Assembly (NCBI GenBank): GCA_028284325.1
Contig: JANQRX010000012.1
Span: 1 to 64,000 of the forward strand
Direction of reading: 5' to 3'
DNA length: 64,000 nt
Origin: Bauldia sp.
GTDB lineage: Bacteria; Pseudomonadota; Alphaproteobacteria; Rhizobiales; Kaistiaceae
This document shows positions 18,245 through 27,084 of the stretch, piece after piece. Position 1 is the stretch's first letter; each line of letters starts with the position of its first letter. A program made the translations under genes and the position numbers. The notes beneath the pieces are model-generated. The model made no database searches. It saw nothing but the letters and a program-made list of their open reading frames with translations, and had not been told where the DNA came from.

Positions 18245-18766
18245 TCAGTTGACGATCGTGATCGTGGTGTTCGACTTGCCGACCGATTCCACCAGCCGGT
18301 AGAAGGTCTTGGCGTTGTCGGGATGAAGCCGGATGCAGCCATGCGAGGCGGGCCGGCCGAGCCGTTTGATGTCGGTCGTCCCGTGAACGGCATAGCCCCG
18401 GTAGAAGAACACCGACCACGGCATCGGCGCGTTGTTGTACTTACGCGAGCGCCATTTCGCAGCCAGCCAGCCGGCCTGCCATTCGCCGGTGGGCGTGCGG
18501 TAGCGGCCGCGCCCGGTCGAGACCGTGAAGTTGTGCGCCTCGCTCTCGTTGATGAAGATGCGCATGGTCTGATCGGAGAGATCGACGACCGCGCGCACGG
18601 TCTGGCGATCCTCGTCCACCTCGCGCTCGGGCAGTTCGATGGGCGCCAGTGCCACCGTCTGCTCATCGGGTGCCTGCTGGCTGGCAAGCGATGGGGTCGC
18701 ACCCATCGCCACGATGAGCCCGGCCGCCGCAAACGACGCGACCCGGAGGAAGACTGCGGTCTTCAT
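18245..18766 (-). CDS. L,D-transpeptidase (YkuD domain), second of a tandem pair
   Basis: The 173-residue secreted enzyme has a signal peptide (hydrophobic from residue 8, cleavage near SLA). The YkuD domain ends in HGTTDIKRLGRPASHGCIRL, with the catalytic Cys in SHGC and its His upstream. Members make 3-3 cross-links in peptidoglycan or attach proteins to it in the periplasm. The longer upstream frame belongs to other genes read out of frame, so I chose the ATG at 18766 that starts the signal peptide. It begins one base after the stop of its paralogue, so the two are co-translated. A linker of about 25 residues before the domain distinguishes it from its neighbour. Confidence 0.92.
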   Translation of the reverse strand: MKTAVFLRVASFAAAGLIVAMGATPSLASQQAPDEQTVALAPIELPEREVDEDRQTVRAVVDLSDQTMRIFINESEAHNFTVSTGRGRYRTPTGEWQAGWLAAKWRSRKYNNAPMPWSVFFYRGYAVHGTTDIKRLGRPASHGCIRLHPDNAKTFYRLVESVGKSNTTITIVN

Positions 18767-18767
18767 C

Positions 18768-19190
18768 TCAGCGTACCACCTCAATGCGCATGTTGCGCAT
18801 GCCGTAGCGCTTCGCGAGCGAGAACAGCCGCTCGGCGTTGGTGGGATGCAGGCGTACGCAGCCGTGCGAGGCCGGGTTGCCGAGATTCTTGATCGCGTCG
18901 GTGCCGTGGATGGCGTAGCCGCGATGGTAGAAGATCGAATGCGGCATCGGCGACATGTTGTACTTGCGCGAGTGCCACATTTTCTCCAGCCGCTGTGGCC
19001 GGTAGGTGCCGATGGGGGTGACGTAGCCGCGCCGGGCGGTCGAGACGTCCCACGTGTAGCGCGGGAAGCCGTTAACGAAGACCCGCATTTTCTGTTCGGA
19101 GATGTCGATTTTCGCCACGACCGCTGCCGCCGATGCCGGCGCCGCAGCAAGAAGTGGCGCCGCAAGGACCAGCCAGAACAGTTTTCGCAT
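18768..19190 (-). CDS. L,D-transpeptidase (YkuD domain), first of a tandem pair
   Basis: This compact 140-residue paralogue has a signal peptide of about 22 residues (cleavage after ASA) directly followed by a minimal YkuD domain. The active site reads HGTDAIKNLGNPASHGCVRL. It matches the downstream protein over SRKYN, PMP and the catalytic loop, so the pair probably arose by duplication. The short length leaves no room for a peptidoglycan-binding domain. It acts in the periplasm on tetrapeptide stems. The gap of 212 bases to the divergent TPR gene should hold both promoters; none was clear. Confidence 0.92.
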   Translation of the reverse strand: MRKLFWLVLAAPLLAAAPASAAAVVAKIDISEQKMRVFVNGFPRYTWDVSTARRGYVTPIGTYRPQRLEKMWHSRKYNMSPMPHSIFYHRGYAIHGTDAIKNLGNPASHGCVRLHPTNAERLFSLAKRYGMRNMRIEVVR

Positions 19191-19402
19191 AAGCCTTTTC
19201 CCCGGTTTTCTCCCGTTTTCCGGCGTGGCGACCCCTCAAACCACCAGTCTAGGGGAGCTTCCTTAACAGCCACAACGCGAGACGGGACAACTTTGCGTGA
19301 GACCTTGGGCCCAGCGTCTCGGCGCCGCGTTGCACCCCGGCAGGCGCGGCGATATGTTGCCGCCCGCGCGCCGGGGCCGTGCCCCAAGTGTATTGAGGAA
19401 GC

Positions 19403-20071
19403 ATGTCGGACATCTTTCGCGAAGTCGACGACGACATTCGCCGCGACCAACTGAAGAAGCTCTGGGACCGCATCGGCCCGTTCGTGATCGGCGGCGCCGT
19501 GCTGATCGTGCTGGCGACCGCCGGCTACCGTGGTCTGGAATGGTGGCAGACGCGCCAGGCCGAACTGTCCGGCGACCGCTTCATCGCGGCGATCGAAGCC
19601 TCCGACGCGGGCAATCGCGAGGACGCCATCGCACAACTGGAAAGCCTGGCCGCGGACGGCAGCGGTGCCTATCCGGTGCTGGCGCGTTTCCGGCTCGCGG
19701 CCGAGAAGGCGCAAGGGGGCGATACCACCGGCGCCGTCTCCGAATACGACGCCATTGCCGCCGACGGCGGGGTGGCCAGCGAGATGCGCAACATGGCGCG
19801 CCTGCGCGCCGCGCTGCTTCTGGTCGACACCTCGTCCGTGGCGGAGGTCGAGGATCGCGTCGGCGATCTGGCCGCGACCGGCAATCCGTGGCGGCACACC
19901 GCCCGTGAGCTGATCGGCATGGCGGCGTGGCGCGACGGTGACTACGAGGCGGCGCGGGGCTATTTCAACGACATCAACGTTGATCAGGAAGCGCCCAACG
20001 ATCTGCGCCAACGCAGCCAGATTATGCTCGAACTGATCGACGCGAAGATCGGCGCCGCCGCGAGCGGCTGA
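19403..20071 (+). CDS. Inner-membrane tetratricopeptide protein (YfgM/TPR_21-like)
   Basis: The 222-residue protein has a short cytoplasmic N-terminus (DIFREVDDDIRRDQLKKLWDR), one transmembrane helix at about 26-44, and a periplasmic helical-repeat domain rich in alanine. This is the layout of the YfgM-like family, linked in E. coli to the SecYEG translocon and periplasmic chaperones. GAGGAAGC precedes the ATG. It lies just upstream of der, as in many alphaproteobacteria, and the two are probably co-transcribed. The exact role is not known. Confidence 0.82.
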   Translation: MSDIFREVDDDIRRDQLKKLWDRIGPFVIGGAVLIVLATAGYRGLEWWQTRQAELSGDRFIAAIEASDAGNREDAIAQLESLAADGSGAYPVLARFRLAAEKAQGGDTTGAVSEYDAIAADGGVASEMRNMARLRAALLLVDTSSVAEVEDRVGDLAATGNPWRHTARELIGMAAWRDGDYEAARGYFNDINVDQEAPNDLRQRSQIMLELIDAKIGAAASG

Positions 20072-20104
20072 CGCCGGCTGCCGCGCCGGGCGCGGAGCGA
20101 TGCC

Positions 20105-21469
20105 ATGTCCGACACCCTCCGGCCCCTCCGGGTCGCCATCGTGGGCCGGCCCAATGTCGGCAAGTCGACCCTGTTCAACCGGCTGGTCGCGCAGAAGATA
20201 GCGCTGGTCGACGACGAGCCGGGCGTCACCCGCGACTGGCGGGAAGGCGAGGCTCGCCTCGGCGATCTTCATTTCACCGTCGTCGATACCGCAGGCCTGG
20301 AGGAAGCGCCGGACGAGACGCTGACCGGCCGCATGCAGGCGCAATCACAAACAGCAATCGCCGCGGCCGATCTTGCCCTCTTCATGATCGACGCCCGGGC
20401 CGGCGTGACACCAGCCGACACCCATTTCGCCCGGCTGCTACGTGGTTTCGACAAGCCGACGGTGCTGGTCGCCAACAAGGCCGAGAGCCACGCGGCCGAT
20501 CCCGGCCTGCTCGAGGCCTACGAGCTCGGGTTCGGCGATCCGGTGGCGATCTCGGCCGAGCACGGCGAGGGCATGGCCGACCTTCTCGATGCGCTGCGCG
20601 CGGCCGACGCAGCCGTCGACCGTGAAGCAGCCGCCGCTGACGAAGGGCCGGGGCTGCGGATCGCAGTGGTCGGCCGGCCCAACGCCGGCAAGTCGACCCT
20701 GATTAATCGCCTTCTCGGCGAAGACCGGTTGCTGACCAGCGACGAAGCCGGCACCACCCGCGACGCCATCGCCGTCGATCTCGACTGGCGCGGCCACCAC
20801 CTCCGCCTGTTCGATACCGCCGGTCTGCGTCGGCGGTCGAGGGTCGACGCCAAGCTCGAGAAGCTCGCGGTCGGCGACGCGCTTCGTGCCATCCGCTTCG
20901 CCGAGGTCGTGGTGCTCCTCGTCGACGCCGAGCGGCCTTTCGATCGCCAGGACCTCCACATCGCCGATCTGGTCGAGCGGGAGGGCCGGGCCATCGTCCT
21001 CGCGGTCAACAAATGGGACTTGGTTGAGGACCGTCAGGCGATGCTCGCCGATCTGCGCGAACAGGCGTCGCGGCTCCTGCCCCAGCTGGCCGGCGTCCAC
21101 CTGGTCACGGTTACCGCGCGCACGGGCAAGGGTCTCGATCGCCTGCTCGAAGCGGTGATCGCCACCCACGAGGTCTGGAACCGGCGTATCCCCACCGCGC
21201 GCCTGAATGCGTGGCTGAAGGGCATGCTCGAACGCCACCCGCCGCCGGCAGTGTCCGGCCGGCGCATCCGATTGCGCTACATGACCCAGGCCAAGGCCCG
21301 CCCGCCGACATTCGTCGCGTTCTGCTCACGGCCGGACGTGCTACCGGCCGCCTACACGCGCTATCTTGTCCATGGACTACGGGACGATTTCGATCTCCCC
21401 GGCGTGCCGATCCGTCTTCTCTTGCGAAAGGGCGACAATCCCTACGAGAAGAAGAAGCGTGGCCGCTAG
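20105..21469 (+). CDS. der: GTPase Der (EngA), ribosome assembly
   Basis: The 454-residue protein has two consecutive GTPase domains, the mark of Der, which acts in 50S subunit maturation. The first P-loop is GRPNVGKS at 14-21 and the second is GRPNAGKS near 190. G3 motifs are DTAGLEE and DTAGLRR, and NKxD motifs are NKAES (degenerate, E for D) and NKWD. The C-terminal KH-like domain contains [17 protein letters not shown]. The start follows GGAG by seven bases. It sits 33 bases after the TPR gene, a common pairing. The first NKxD reads NKAE, so the first G domain may bind GTP differently. Confidence 0.96.
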   Translation: MSDTLRPLRVAIVGRPNVGKSTLFNRLVAQKIALVDDEPGVTRDWREGEARLGDLHFTVVDTAGLEEAPDETLTGRMQAQSQTAIAAADLALFMIDARAGVTPADTHFARLLRGFDKPTVLVANKAESHAADPGLLEAYELGFGDPVAISAEHGEGMADLLDALRAADAAVDREAAAADEGPGLRIAVVGRPNAGKSTLINRLLGEDRLLTSDEAGTTRDAIAVDLDWRGHHLRLFDTAGLRRRSRVDAKLEKLAVGDALRAIRFAEVVVLLVDAERPFDRQDLHIADLVEREGRAIVLAVNKWDLVEDRQAMLADLREQASRLLPQLAGVHLVTVTARTGKGLDRLLEAVIATHEVWNRRIPTARLNAWLKGMLERHPPPAVSGRRIRLRYMTQAKARPPTFVAFCSRPDVLPAAYTRYLVHGLRDDFDLPGVPIRLLLRKGDNPYEKKKRGR

Positions 21470-21526
21470 CTGGAACGACCCGTCCGAATGGGGCCAACCT
21501 GCCTGGTGTGAAAGGAACCGACTGCC

Positions 21527-22495
21527 ATGAGCCTGAGCATTGTCGTCCATCAGCATGGGGGACCGGAGGTCCTGGCGGCCGAGGAGGTGGAGATCGGCGC
21601 TCCCGGTCGCGGTGAAGTGCAGGTGCGCCATACGGCGATCGGGCTCAACTTCATCGACACCTATCACCGCTCCGGCCTCTATCCCTTTGACCTCCCGGCA
21701 ACGATCGGGATGGAGGGCGCAGGCGCCGTAGTGGCGGTCGGCGAGGGCGTCGAGGACCTGTCGGTGGGCGACAGGGTCACCTATTCCGGCCCCATGGGCT
21801 CGTACAGCGAGGTCCGCAATCTCCCGGCCGACCACGCCATCCCGCTGCCCGACGCCATCGATGATCGAACCGCGGCGGCAACGACGCTGAAGGGTCTGAC
21901 GGCCTACTACCTCCTTCACCTCACATATGCGGTGAACCCGGGCGACCGGGTGCTGGTCCTGGCGGCGGCCGGCGGCATGGGTCTCATTCTCGGTCAGTGG
22001 ATCAAGGCGCTTGGGGCGACTGCCATCGGTTGCGCCGGCGGACCGGACAAGTGCGAGCTTGCGCGCCGGAACGGCTACGCGCACGTGATCGACTACCGGT
22101 CGCAGGACTATCAGGACGCGGTCCGCGAGATCACCGGCGGACAGGGCGTCGACGTGGTCTACGACGGCGTCGGCAAGGACACGTTCGAGTCGTCGCTGGC
22201 CTGCCTCAGGCCGCGCGGCATGATGGTGTCGTACGGTAACGCCACCGGTACGGTCTCGATCCCCAATCTCGGTATCCTCGCGCGCGGCTCGTACTATGTC
22301 TGCCGCCCGACCGGCGGGTCGTACGTCACCAACCGCACGGAGCGGCTCGAACAGGCCGCCGCCCTGTTTGCCGTCCTTCAATCGGGCGCCGTGACACCGA
22401 CCATCGGCCAGACCTTCGCGCTGAAGGACATCGCCGATGCGCACCGTGCGATCGAAGCGCGCGCAACCACCGGCTCGACCGTGATCCTGCCGTAG
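21527..22495 (+). CDS. qor: NADPH:quinone oxidoreductase, zeta-crystallin type
   Basis: The 322-residue zinc-free medium-chain dehydrogenase/reductase reduces quinones with NADPH in the cytosol. Seen are the N-terminal GroES-like domain (GLNFIDTYHRSGLYP), TIGMEGAGAVVAVGEGV and the nucleotide-binding loop AAAGGMGLILGQW. The signature GGQGVDVVYDGVGKDTF follows; the catalytic zinc ligands of alcohol dehydrogenases are absent. AAAGGA lies ten bases before the ATG. It follows der by 57 bases and the hemerythrin gene begins ten bases after its stop, so the two redox-related genes may share a transcript. Confidence 0.9.
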   Translation: MSLSIVVHQHGGPEVLAAEEVEIGAPGRGEVQVRHTAIGLNFIDTYHRSGLYPFDLPATIGMEGAGAVVAVGEGVEDLSVGDRVTYSGPMGSYSEVRNLPADHAIPLPDAIDDRTAAATTLKGLTAYYLLHLTYAVNPGDRVLVLAAAGGMGLILGQWIKALGATAIGCAGGPDKCELARRNGYAHVIDYRSQDYQDAVREITGGQGVDVVYDGVGKDTFESSLACLRPRGMMVSYGNATGTVSIPNLGILARGSYYVCRPTGGSYVTNRTERLEQAAALFAVLQSGAVTPTIGQTFALKDIADAHRAIEARATTGSTVILP

Positions 22496-22505
22496 CGCGG
22501 CACCG

Positions 22506-23114
22506 ATGAGCGAACCCGGGATGACGATGTCATCGGACCCCAACCCCCTCGACCTTGGCGTGCGGACCGGGTGGCCGCCCGAATTGAGATACCTGCTCGA
22601 ACGTTTCCCGCGGGGCGGCTGGCCGGACCACCCGAACCTCGGCGACCTCACCCAATTCTGGCTCGAGATCCATGAGAGCTTCCGCGCGGCGGCCGTCGAT
22701 CTGGAACGGCGCGCCGACGACGTCCGCGAAGGCCGCACGGTGCCTGAGCAATACTGGGCCGGCGCCGCGCCGCGCATGCGCCGGCTGCTGGCCGGCCTCG
22801 GCTACCATCACCGCGTCGAGGATTCCCACGTCTTCCCCGTCCTCATGGAGGCGGAGGCGCGGCTGATCCGCGGCTTCGAGGTCCTCGAACGGGATCACGA
22901 CGCCCTCCACGCGCGCATCGATCGTCTGGTCGCGCTGTCGAGGGTGATGCCGGTGTCGCTCACGTCGGATACGGGCGATATCGCGCGAAGCGTCGACGAC
23001 CTGACCGCGGCGCAGGCCCATCTTGCGGCCGGCCTGCGGCAGCACCTCGCCGACGAGGAAGACCTCATCGTGCCGCTGATCCTGGACCGGACCGAAGTCG
23101 TCCTGGGGATGTAG
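22506..23114 (+). CDS. Hemerythrin HHE domain protein
   Basis: The 202-residue cytoplasmic protein is a four-helix bundle of the HHE cation-binding family. It has histidine and acidic residues placed to bind a di-iron centre: His56, His101-His102, Glu105 and His108 (GYHHRVEDSH), His131 and His135 (RDHDALH), His180 and Glu184-185 (RQHLADEE). Such proteins bind oxygen, nitric oxide or iron; the role here is not known. The start follows the oxidoreductase stop by ten bases. An in-frame ATG at residue 6 or 8 is also possible. The gene converges on a minus-strand gene with a 12-base gap. Confidence 0.82.
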   Translation: MSEPGMTMSSDPNPLDLGVRTGWPPELRYLLERFPRGGWPDHPNLGDLTQFWLEIHESFRAAAVDLERRADDVREGRTVPEQYWAGAAPRMRRLLAGLGYHHRVEDSHVFPVLMEAEARLIRGFEVLERDHDALHARIDRLVALSRVMPVSLTSDTGDIARSVDDLTAAQAHLAAGLRQHLADEEDLIVPLILDRTEVVLGM

Positions 23115-23126
23115 GATACCGGTCGG

Positions 23127-23933
23127 CTAGGTCGTGCCGCCGGTGCCGCCGGTACCTCCACCGCCGCCGCCACCCCCGCCACTGCTGACAGGTGCGGTGC
23201 CCTTGGTCAGAAGGTCATAGGTCTGAACACCATCCGGGTCGTCTTCGCGATGCCGGCGGATGAGCGACTTGTCCGGACCGATGTACCAGCGAAGGCCACC
23301 GAAGACGGCATGCTGCGATGCGTCGTCGACAATCGCGTCCACGAAGAAGGTCAGGTTCGAACGGTTGCCGAGGTTCGGAACGGCCTCGACGCTGAGGTGC
23401 CCCAGCAGGCGCCCGTTCCATCGACCGGCGGACGCCCGCAAGCGGATGTTGTCCGTGGGATAGAACGAAGCGCTGAGGATGGCGGCGAGGTTGGTGCCGT
23501 TGGTGCCGAAATCGACGCCCGCGTGGCCGCCAAAGGTCCATTGACCGTTGTAGAGCTCTGCCTCTGCCGTCAGCCGGCCGATGTTGGTCGTCGAGAGTGC
23601 ATTGACCTGGGCGAAGCTGCCGTAGACGCCGAGCAGGCCGGCGTCCGGCGCGCGCCAGAAGAGGTGGCCTGCCACCCCGCCGGCCGTGACGCCCCCGCCC
23701 GCCGCGGCCGCCATGCCGTCGAGCTGGAATCCGTAGGCGTGGCCGAGGGGCACCGACGACGAGAACCGTCCGATCCCGACCGCCGCGCCGTTCAGTTCGC
23801 CGACAGCGCCCGAAAGCTTGTGGTTGACCCCGGAAACCGCGGGCAATGCGCTCAGCTTCGGTTCGAAGATGCCGTCCGCAACGGCACCGCCGCTAACGAC
23901 GAGCATCGACACAAGCGCCGTCGACGCGAGCAA
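23127..23933 (-). CDS. Predicted outer-membrane or secreted protein with a glycine-rich tail
   Basis: I do not recognise the family. The 268-residue frame starts with a signal-peptide-like stretch (LLASTALVSMLVVSGGAVA). Alternating short hydrophobic strands suggest a beta-barrel (GHLFWRAPDAGLLGVYGSFAQV, GRLTAEAELYNG, NIRLRASAGRW). It ends in a linker of nine glycines plus GTGGTGGTT. The formal start at 23933 is TTG and leaves the signal peptide without its basic N-region. Six codons upstream an in-frame ATT (23951) would give IPAKKVLLAS, a better signal peptide, with AGGGG ahead of it; an in-frame stop precedes. The start is thus uncertain. No operon partner is apparent. Confidence 0.6.
   Translation of the reverse strand: MLASTALVSMLVVSGGAVADGIFEPKLSALPAVSGVNHKLSGAVGELNGAAVGIGRFSSSVPLGHAYGFQLDGMAAAAGGGVTAGGVAGHLFWRAPDAGLLGVYGSFAQVNALSTTNIGRLTAEAELYNGQWTFGGHAGVDFGTNGTNLAAILSASFYPTDNIRLRASAGRWNGRLLGHLSVEAVPNLGNRSNLTFFVDAIVDDASQHAVFGGLRWYIGPDKSLIRRHREDDPDGVQTYDLLTKGTAPVSSGGGGGGGGGTGGTGGTT
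23135..23180. repeat. Simple-sequence tract encoding the glycine tail
   Basis: CCGCCGGTGCCGCCGGTACC followed by runs of CCGCC/CCACC encodes the poly-glycine/GTGG tail. Such triplet repeats are prone to slippage but changes would stay in frame, altering only tail length. Confidence 0.6.
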
Positions 23934-24111
23934 GACCTTCTTTGCTGGAATGGAAACGCCCCTGGATCAATTCTTATGGTTGTTGGCCGTCAAACTACGC
24001 CAAGAGCGGGCCGGCGAGAAGCAGGCGGTCAGCTTTTTCGGAGGGCATGGTCGATATGCCACAGTGCCCGGAATCATTCGATCCAGGCGTCGACGAGCAC
24101 GAGCGCGGGCC

Positions 24112-24834
24112 TCAGTCGAGCGGGATCGTTTCGCCTGAAGGAACGTCGTACATCACGCCGTTGTCGGTGTAGTCGGCGGCGAGCATGCGCACGATGTCGG
24201 GGGCGATGGCGTCCGGCGGGTCAAGCGTGTCCGGATCTTCGCCCGGCACCGCCTGCGCCCGCATGGCGGTCCGCAGCGCCCCGGGATTGATCAGGTTGGC
24301 GACCGCCTGCGACGGCCCAAGCTCCTTGGCGTAGACCCGCACCATGGCTTCCAGCGCCGCCTTGGTGGCCGCGTAGACGCCCCAGAACGGCCGACAGGTC
24401 CGCGGTGAGCCGGAGGTCACAAACAGGGCGCGCCCGGCCGGCGATTGGCGCAGGAGCGGATCGAGCGACCGGATGAGCCGCCAGTTGGCGGTCACGTTGA
24501 CCGCGAGCGTGGCGTCCCAGACCTTCGGTTCGAGGTGGGCGAGCGGCGTGATCGCGCCGAGCAGCGCGGCGTTGCCGAACAGGGCGTCAACACGCCCCCA
24601 GCGTTCGTAGAGCGCGCCGCCGAGGCGGTCGATGCCCTCCGAATCCGTGAGATCGAGCGGGACCAGCGTCGCTTCGCCGCCGGCCTCCCGGATGTCGTCG
24701 TCGAGCTCCTCCAGACCGCCGGTCGTGCGCGCCACGGCGACCACATGGGCGCCGGCGCGCGCCAACGCCAGCGCGGCGGCGTAGCCGATCCCGCGCGAGG
24801 CACCGGTCACGACCGCGATACGCCGGTCGGTCAT
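24112..24834 (-). CDS. Short-chain dehydrogenase/reductase
   Basis: This 240-residue Rossmann oxidoreductase has the cofactor loop TGASRGIG (10-17), the structural FGNAA in place of NNAG, and a catalytic Ser141 or Ser143. Tyr154 and Lys158 lie in YAATK. It uses NAD(P)H on an unknown alcohol or carbonyl substrate. Its start overlaps the purF stop by four bases (ATGA), so it is the last gene of the long minus-strand transcript. The purF-SDR pairing recurs in Rhizobiales (from memory), but no purine role is established. Confidence 0.85.
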   Translation of the reverse strand: MTDRRIAVVTGASRGIGYAAALALARAGAHVVAVARTTGGLEELDDDIREAGGEATLVPLDLTDSEGIDRLGGALYERWGRVDALFGNAALLGAITPLAHLEPKVWDATLAVNVTANWRLIRSLDPLLRQSPAGRALFVTSGSPRTCRPFWGVYAATKAALEAMVRVYAKELGPSQAVANLINPGALRTAMRAQAVPGEDPDTLDPPDAIAPDIVRMLAADYTDNGVMYDVPSGETIPLD

Positions 24835-26291
24835 CGGCCGCCGGCCTCGGCCAGCAGTGGCAGCATGCGGACGTTGTCGCGATTGTCCTGGTCTTCCAGC
24901 CGGGTCGGATAGTCGCCGGTGAAGCAGGCGTCGCAGTACTGAGGCTGGACGTCGTCACGTCCGGTCTCGCCGTGGGCCCGATAGAGCCCCTCGATGGAGA
25001 GGTAGCCGAGGCTGTCCGCCTTGATGGCGTCGGCGATGTCGGCGAGCGGCATGCGCGAGGCGATCAGCTTGTCCGATTCCGGCGTGTCGACGCCGTAGAA
25101 ACAGGCATGGCGCGTCGGCGGGCTGGCGATGCGCATATGCACCTCCGACGCGCCCGCTTCGCGGATCATCTGCACGATCTTGAGCGAGGTCGTGCCGCGG
25201 ACGATCGAATCGTCGACAAGGACCACGCGCTTGCCGGCGAGCACGTCTCGGTTGGCGTTGTGCTTCAGCCGCACGCCCATGTGGCGGATGGCGTCGCTCG
25301 GCTCGATGAAGGTGCGCCCGACATAGTGGTTGCGGATCACGCCGAGCTCGAACGGCAGCCCGGAGGCCTCCGCATAGCCCATCGCCGCCGGCGTGCCGGA
25401 ATCGGGCACCGGCACCACCAGATCGGCGTCGGCCGGCTGCTCGCGGGCGAGTTCGGCGCCGATCCGCTTGCGGATGTCGTAGACGCTGCGGCCCTCGACG
25501 GTGGAATCCGGCCGGGCGAAGTAGACATTCTCGAAGATGCAGAAGCGCGGCGCGGCCGGCGCGAACGGGCGCAGCGTTTCGATGCCGTCCTCGGTGATTA
25601 CGACCATTTCGCCGGGCTCGATGTCGCGCACGAACCTCGCGCCGATGATGTCGAGCGCGCAGGTCTCCGACGACAGGATGACCCCGCCGTCGAGATCGCC
25701 CAGCACCAGCGGCCGCACGCCGAGCGGATCGCGACAGCCGATCAGCTTCTTGTTGGAGAGGCACACCAGCGAGTAGGCGCCGGCGATCTTGTGCAGGGCC
25801 TCCACGGTGCGCTCCACCAGCGTGCCGCGGATGCTGGTGGCGATCAGGTGGAGGATCAGTTCGGTGTCGGTGGTCGACTGGAAGATCGATCCGCGCCGCT
25901 GCAACTCGCCCTTCAACGTCAGGGCGTTGGTGAGGTTGCCGTTGTGGGCGACGGCGAACCCGCCGCCCGAGAACTCGGCGAACATCGGCTGAATGTTGTG
26001 CTGGGCCGGCGTGCCGTGGGTCGAGTAGCGGACATGGCCGATGGCGCGGTCGCCCTTCAGCCCGTCCACCACGGAGGGGCGCGTGAAATGGTCGCCCACC
26101 AGGCCCTGATGACGGGCGGCGTGAAACCGCTCGCCGTCGAAGGTGACGATGCCGGCCGCCTCCTGGCCACGGTGCTGCAGGGCATGGAGCCCGAGCACGG
26201 TCAGGGCCGCGGCGTCGTCGTGGCCGAAGACGCCGAACACCCCGCATTCTTCGCGGAACTTATCGTCGGTCGGCGGCAGGGTTGCTCTCAT
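24831..26291 (-). CDS. purF: Amidophosphoribosyltransferase
   Basis: PurF makes 5-phosphoribosylamine from PRPP and glutamine, the first step of purine synthesis. The 486-residue protein has an N-terminal Ntn-type glutaminase whose nucleophile Cys16 (EECGVFG) is exposed by removal of a 15-residue propeptide. The phosphoribosyltransferase domain has the PRPP loop VVLVDDSIVRGTT. Cysteines in ACFYGVDTP-like and QYCDACFTG contexts match the iron-sulfur ligands of the Bacillus-type enzyme. No ribosome binding site is visible at the ATG (26291); GTG codons at 26297 and 26336 are in frame. The propeptide supports 26291. It follows cvpA by 34 bases. Confidence 0.95.
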   Translation of the reverse strand: MRATLPPTDDKFREECGVFGVFGHDDAAALTVLGLHALQHRGQEAAGIVTFDGERFHAARHQGLVGDHFTRPSVVDGLKGDRAIGHVRYSTHGTPAQHNIQPMFAEFSGGGFAVAHNGNLTNALTLKGELQRRGSIFQSTTDTELILHLIATSIRGTLVERTVEALHKIAGAYSLVCLSNKKLIGCRDPLGVRPLVLGDLDGGVILSSETCALDIIGARFVRDIEPGEMVVITEDGIETLRPFAPAAPRFCIFENVYFARPDSTVEGRSVYDIRKRIGAELAREQPADADLVVPVPDSGTPAAMGYAEASGLPFELGVIRNHYVGRTFIEPSDAIRHMGVRLKHNANRDVLAGKRVVLVDDSIVRGTTSLKIVQMIREAGASEVHMRIASPPTRHACFYGVDTPESDKLIASRMPLADIADAIKADSLGYLSIEGLYRAHGETGRDDVQPQYCDACFTGDYPTRLEDQDNRDNVRMLPLLAEAGGR

Positions 26292-26325
26292 GGACACGGG
26301 TGGGAGTCGGGGCAAGCGTGTGGCA

Positions 26326-26940
26326 TCAGCGGTCACTGCTCTCGATCAGTTGGTCGAGCCCCTGGCGCTCGGAGCCGTCATAGGCCGGCGGATTGGTTTC
26401 CGTGCCCGGCGGCGCGCTGTCGGCCGCACCGTCGCCGCTGCGGAACCGCTGGACGATCGACGCCTCCACGTCTTCGGGCAGGGCGGCGATCAGCTGATCG
26501 CCGAGATCTTCCAGGAACGGCCGCGTTTGCGCCTCGGTGATCCAGCCGGGCGGCGACGGCACCAGCCAGTTGAAGAACAGGAGGGCGATCACCAGGAGCA
26601 GCGTTCCGCGGGCGGCGCCGAACAGGAAGCCGAAGGCCCGGTCGATGGCGCCGACGCGGCTGTCGATCACGTAGTCGGAGATGCGCATCGTCACGTAGCT
26701 CGTGAGGATGAGGGCGACGAAGAACACGGCCGCCGCCGACACGACGGTCGCCACCGTCTGACTCTCGAAATAGGGCCGGAACAGGGGCAGGAAGGTCTCG
26801 TAGAGGGTGTAGGAGGCAAGAGCGGCCACCACCCAGGACGCGATCGACAGCACCTCGCGGACAAAGCCGCGCACCATCGCGAGAACCGCCGACATCAGCA
26901 CCACGACGATGAAGATGACGTCGAGAATCGTCAGGAGCAT
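26326..26940 (-). CDS. cvpA: CvpA family inner-membrane protein
   Basis: The 204-residue protein has four hydrophobic segments (about 3-20, 26-46, 64-86, 104-126) and a hydrophilic acidic C-terminus. This matches CvpA, named for colicin V production in E. coli and linked to envelope stress tolerance. Its signature DVIFIVVVLMSAVLAMVRGF at the N-terminus is typical. It sits between radA and purF, its classical position. The biochemical role is not established. Confidence 0.9.
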   Translation of the reverse strand: MLLTILDVIFIVVVLMSAVLAMVRGFVREVLSIASWVVAALASYTLYETFLPLFRPYFESQTVATVVSAAAVFFVALILTSYVTMRISDYVIDSRVGAIDRAFGFLFGAARGTLLLVIALLFFNWLVPSPPGWITEAQTRPFLEDLGDQLIAALPEDVEASIVQRFRSGDGAADSAPPGTETNPPAYDGSERQGLDQLIESSDR

Positions 26941-27084
26941 GGGCGATCCTGTTGGCGTCTGGTGTCGGCCGGCCGGCGATTCGCCGGAAGGCTCGCGCCG
27001 AGCGGCTGCAAACTAGGCGCAAGCCCCGGGCGGATCAACGCATTTCGGTGCCGTGCGACCGGTGTGGACGACGGTGTGGACATG

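Noticed and set aside
18245-20344. A 699-codon minus-strand open frame through the L,D-transpeptidases and into the TPR and der genes
   Set aside because: Only its last 174 codons encode a recognisable protein with its own signal peptide; the rest is out of frame or antisense to real genes.
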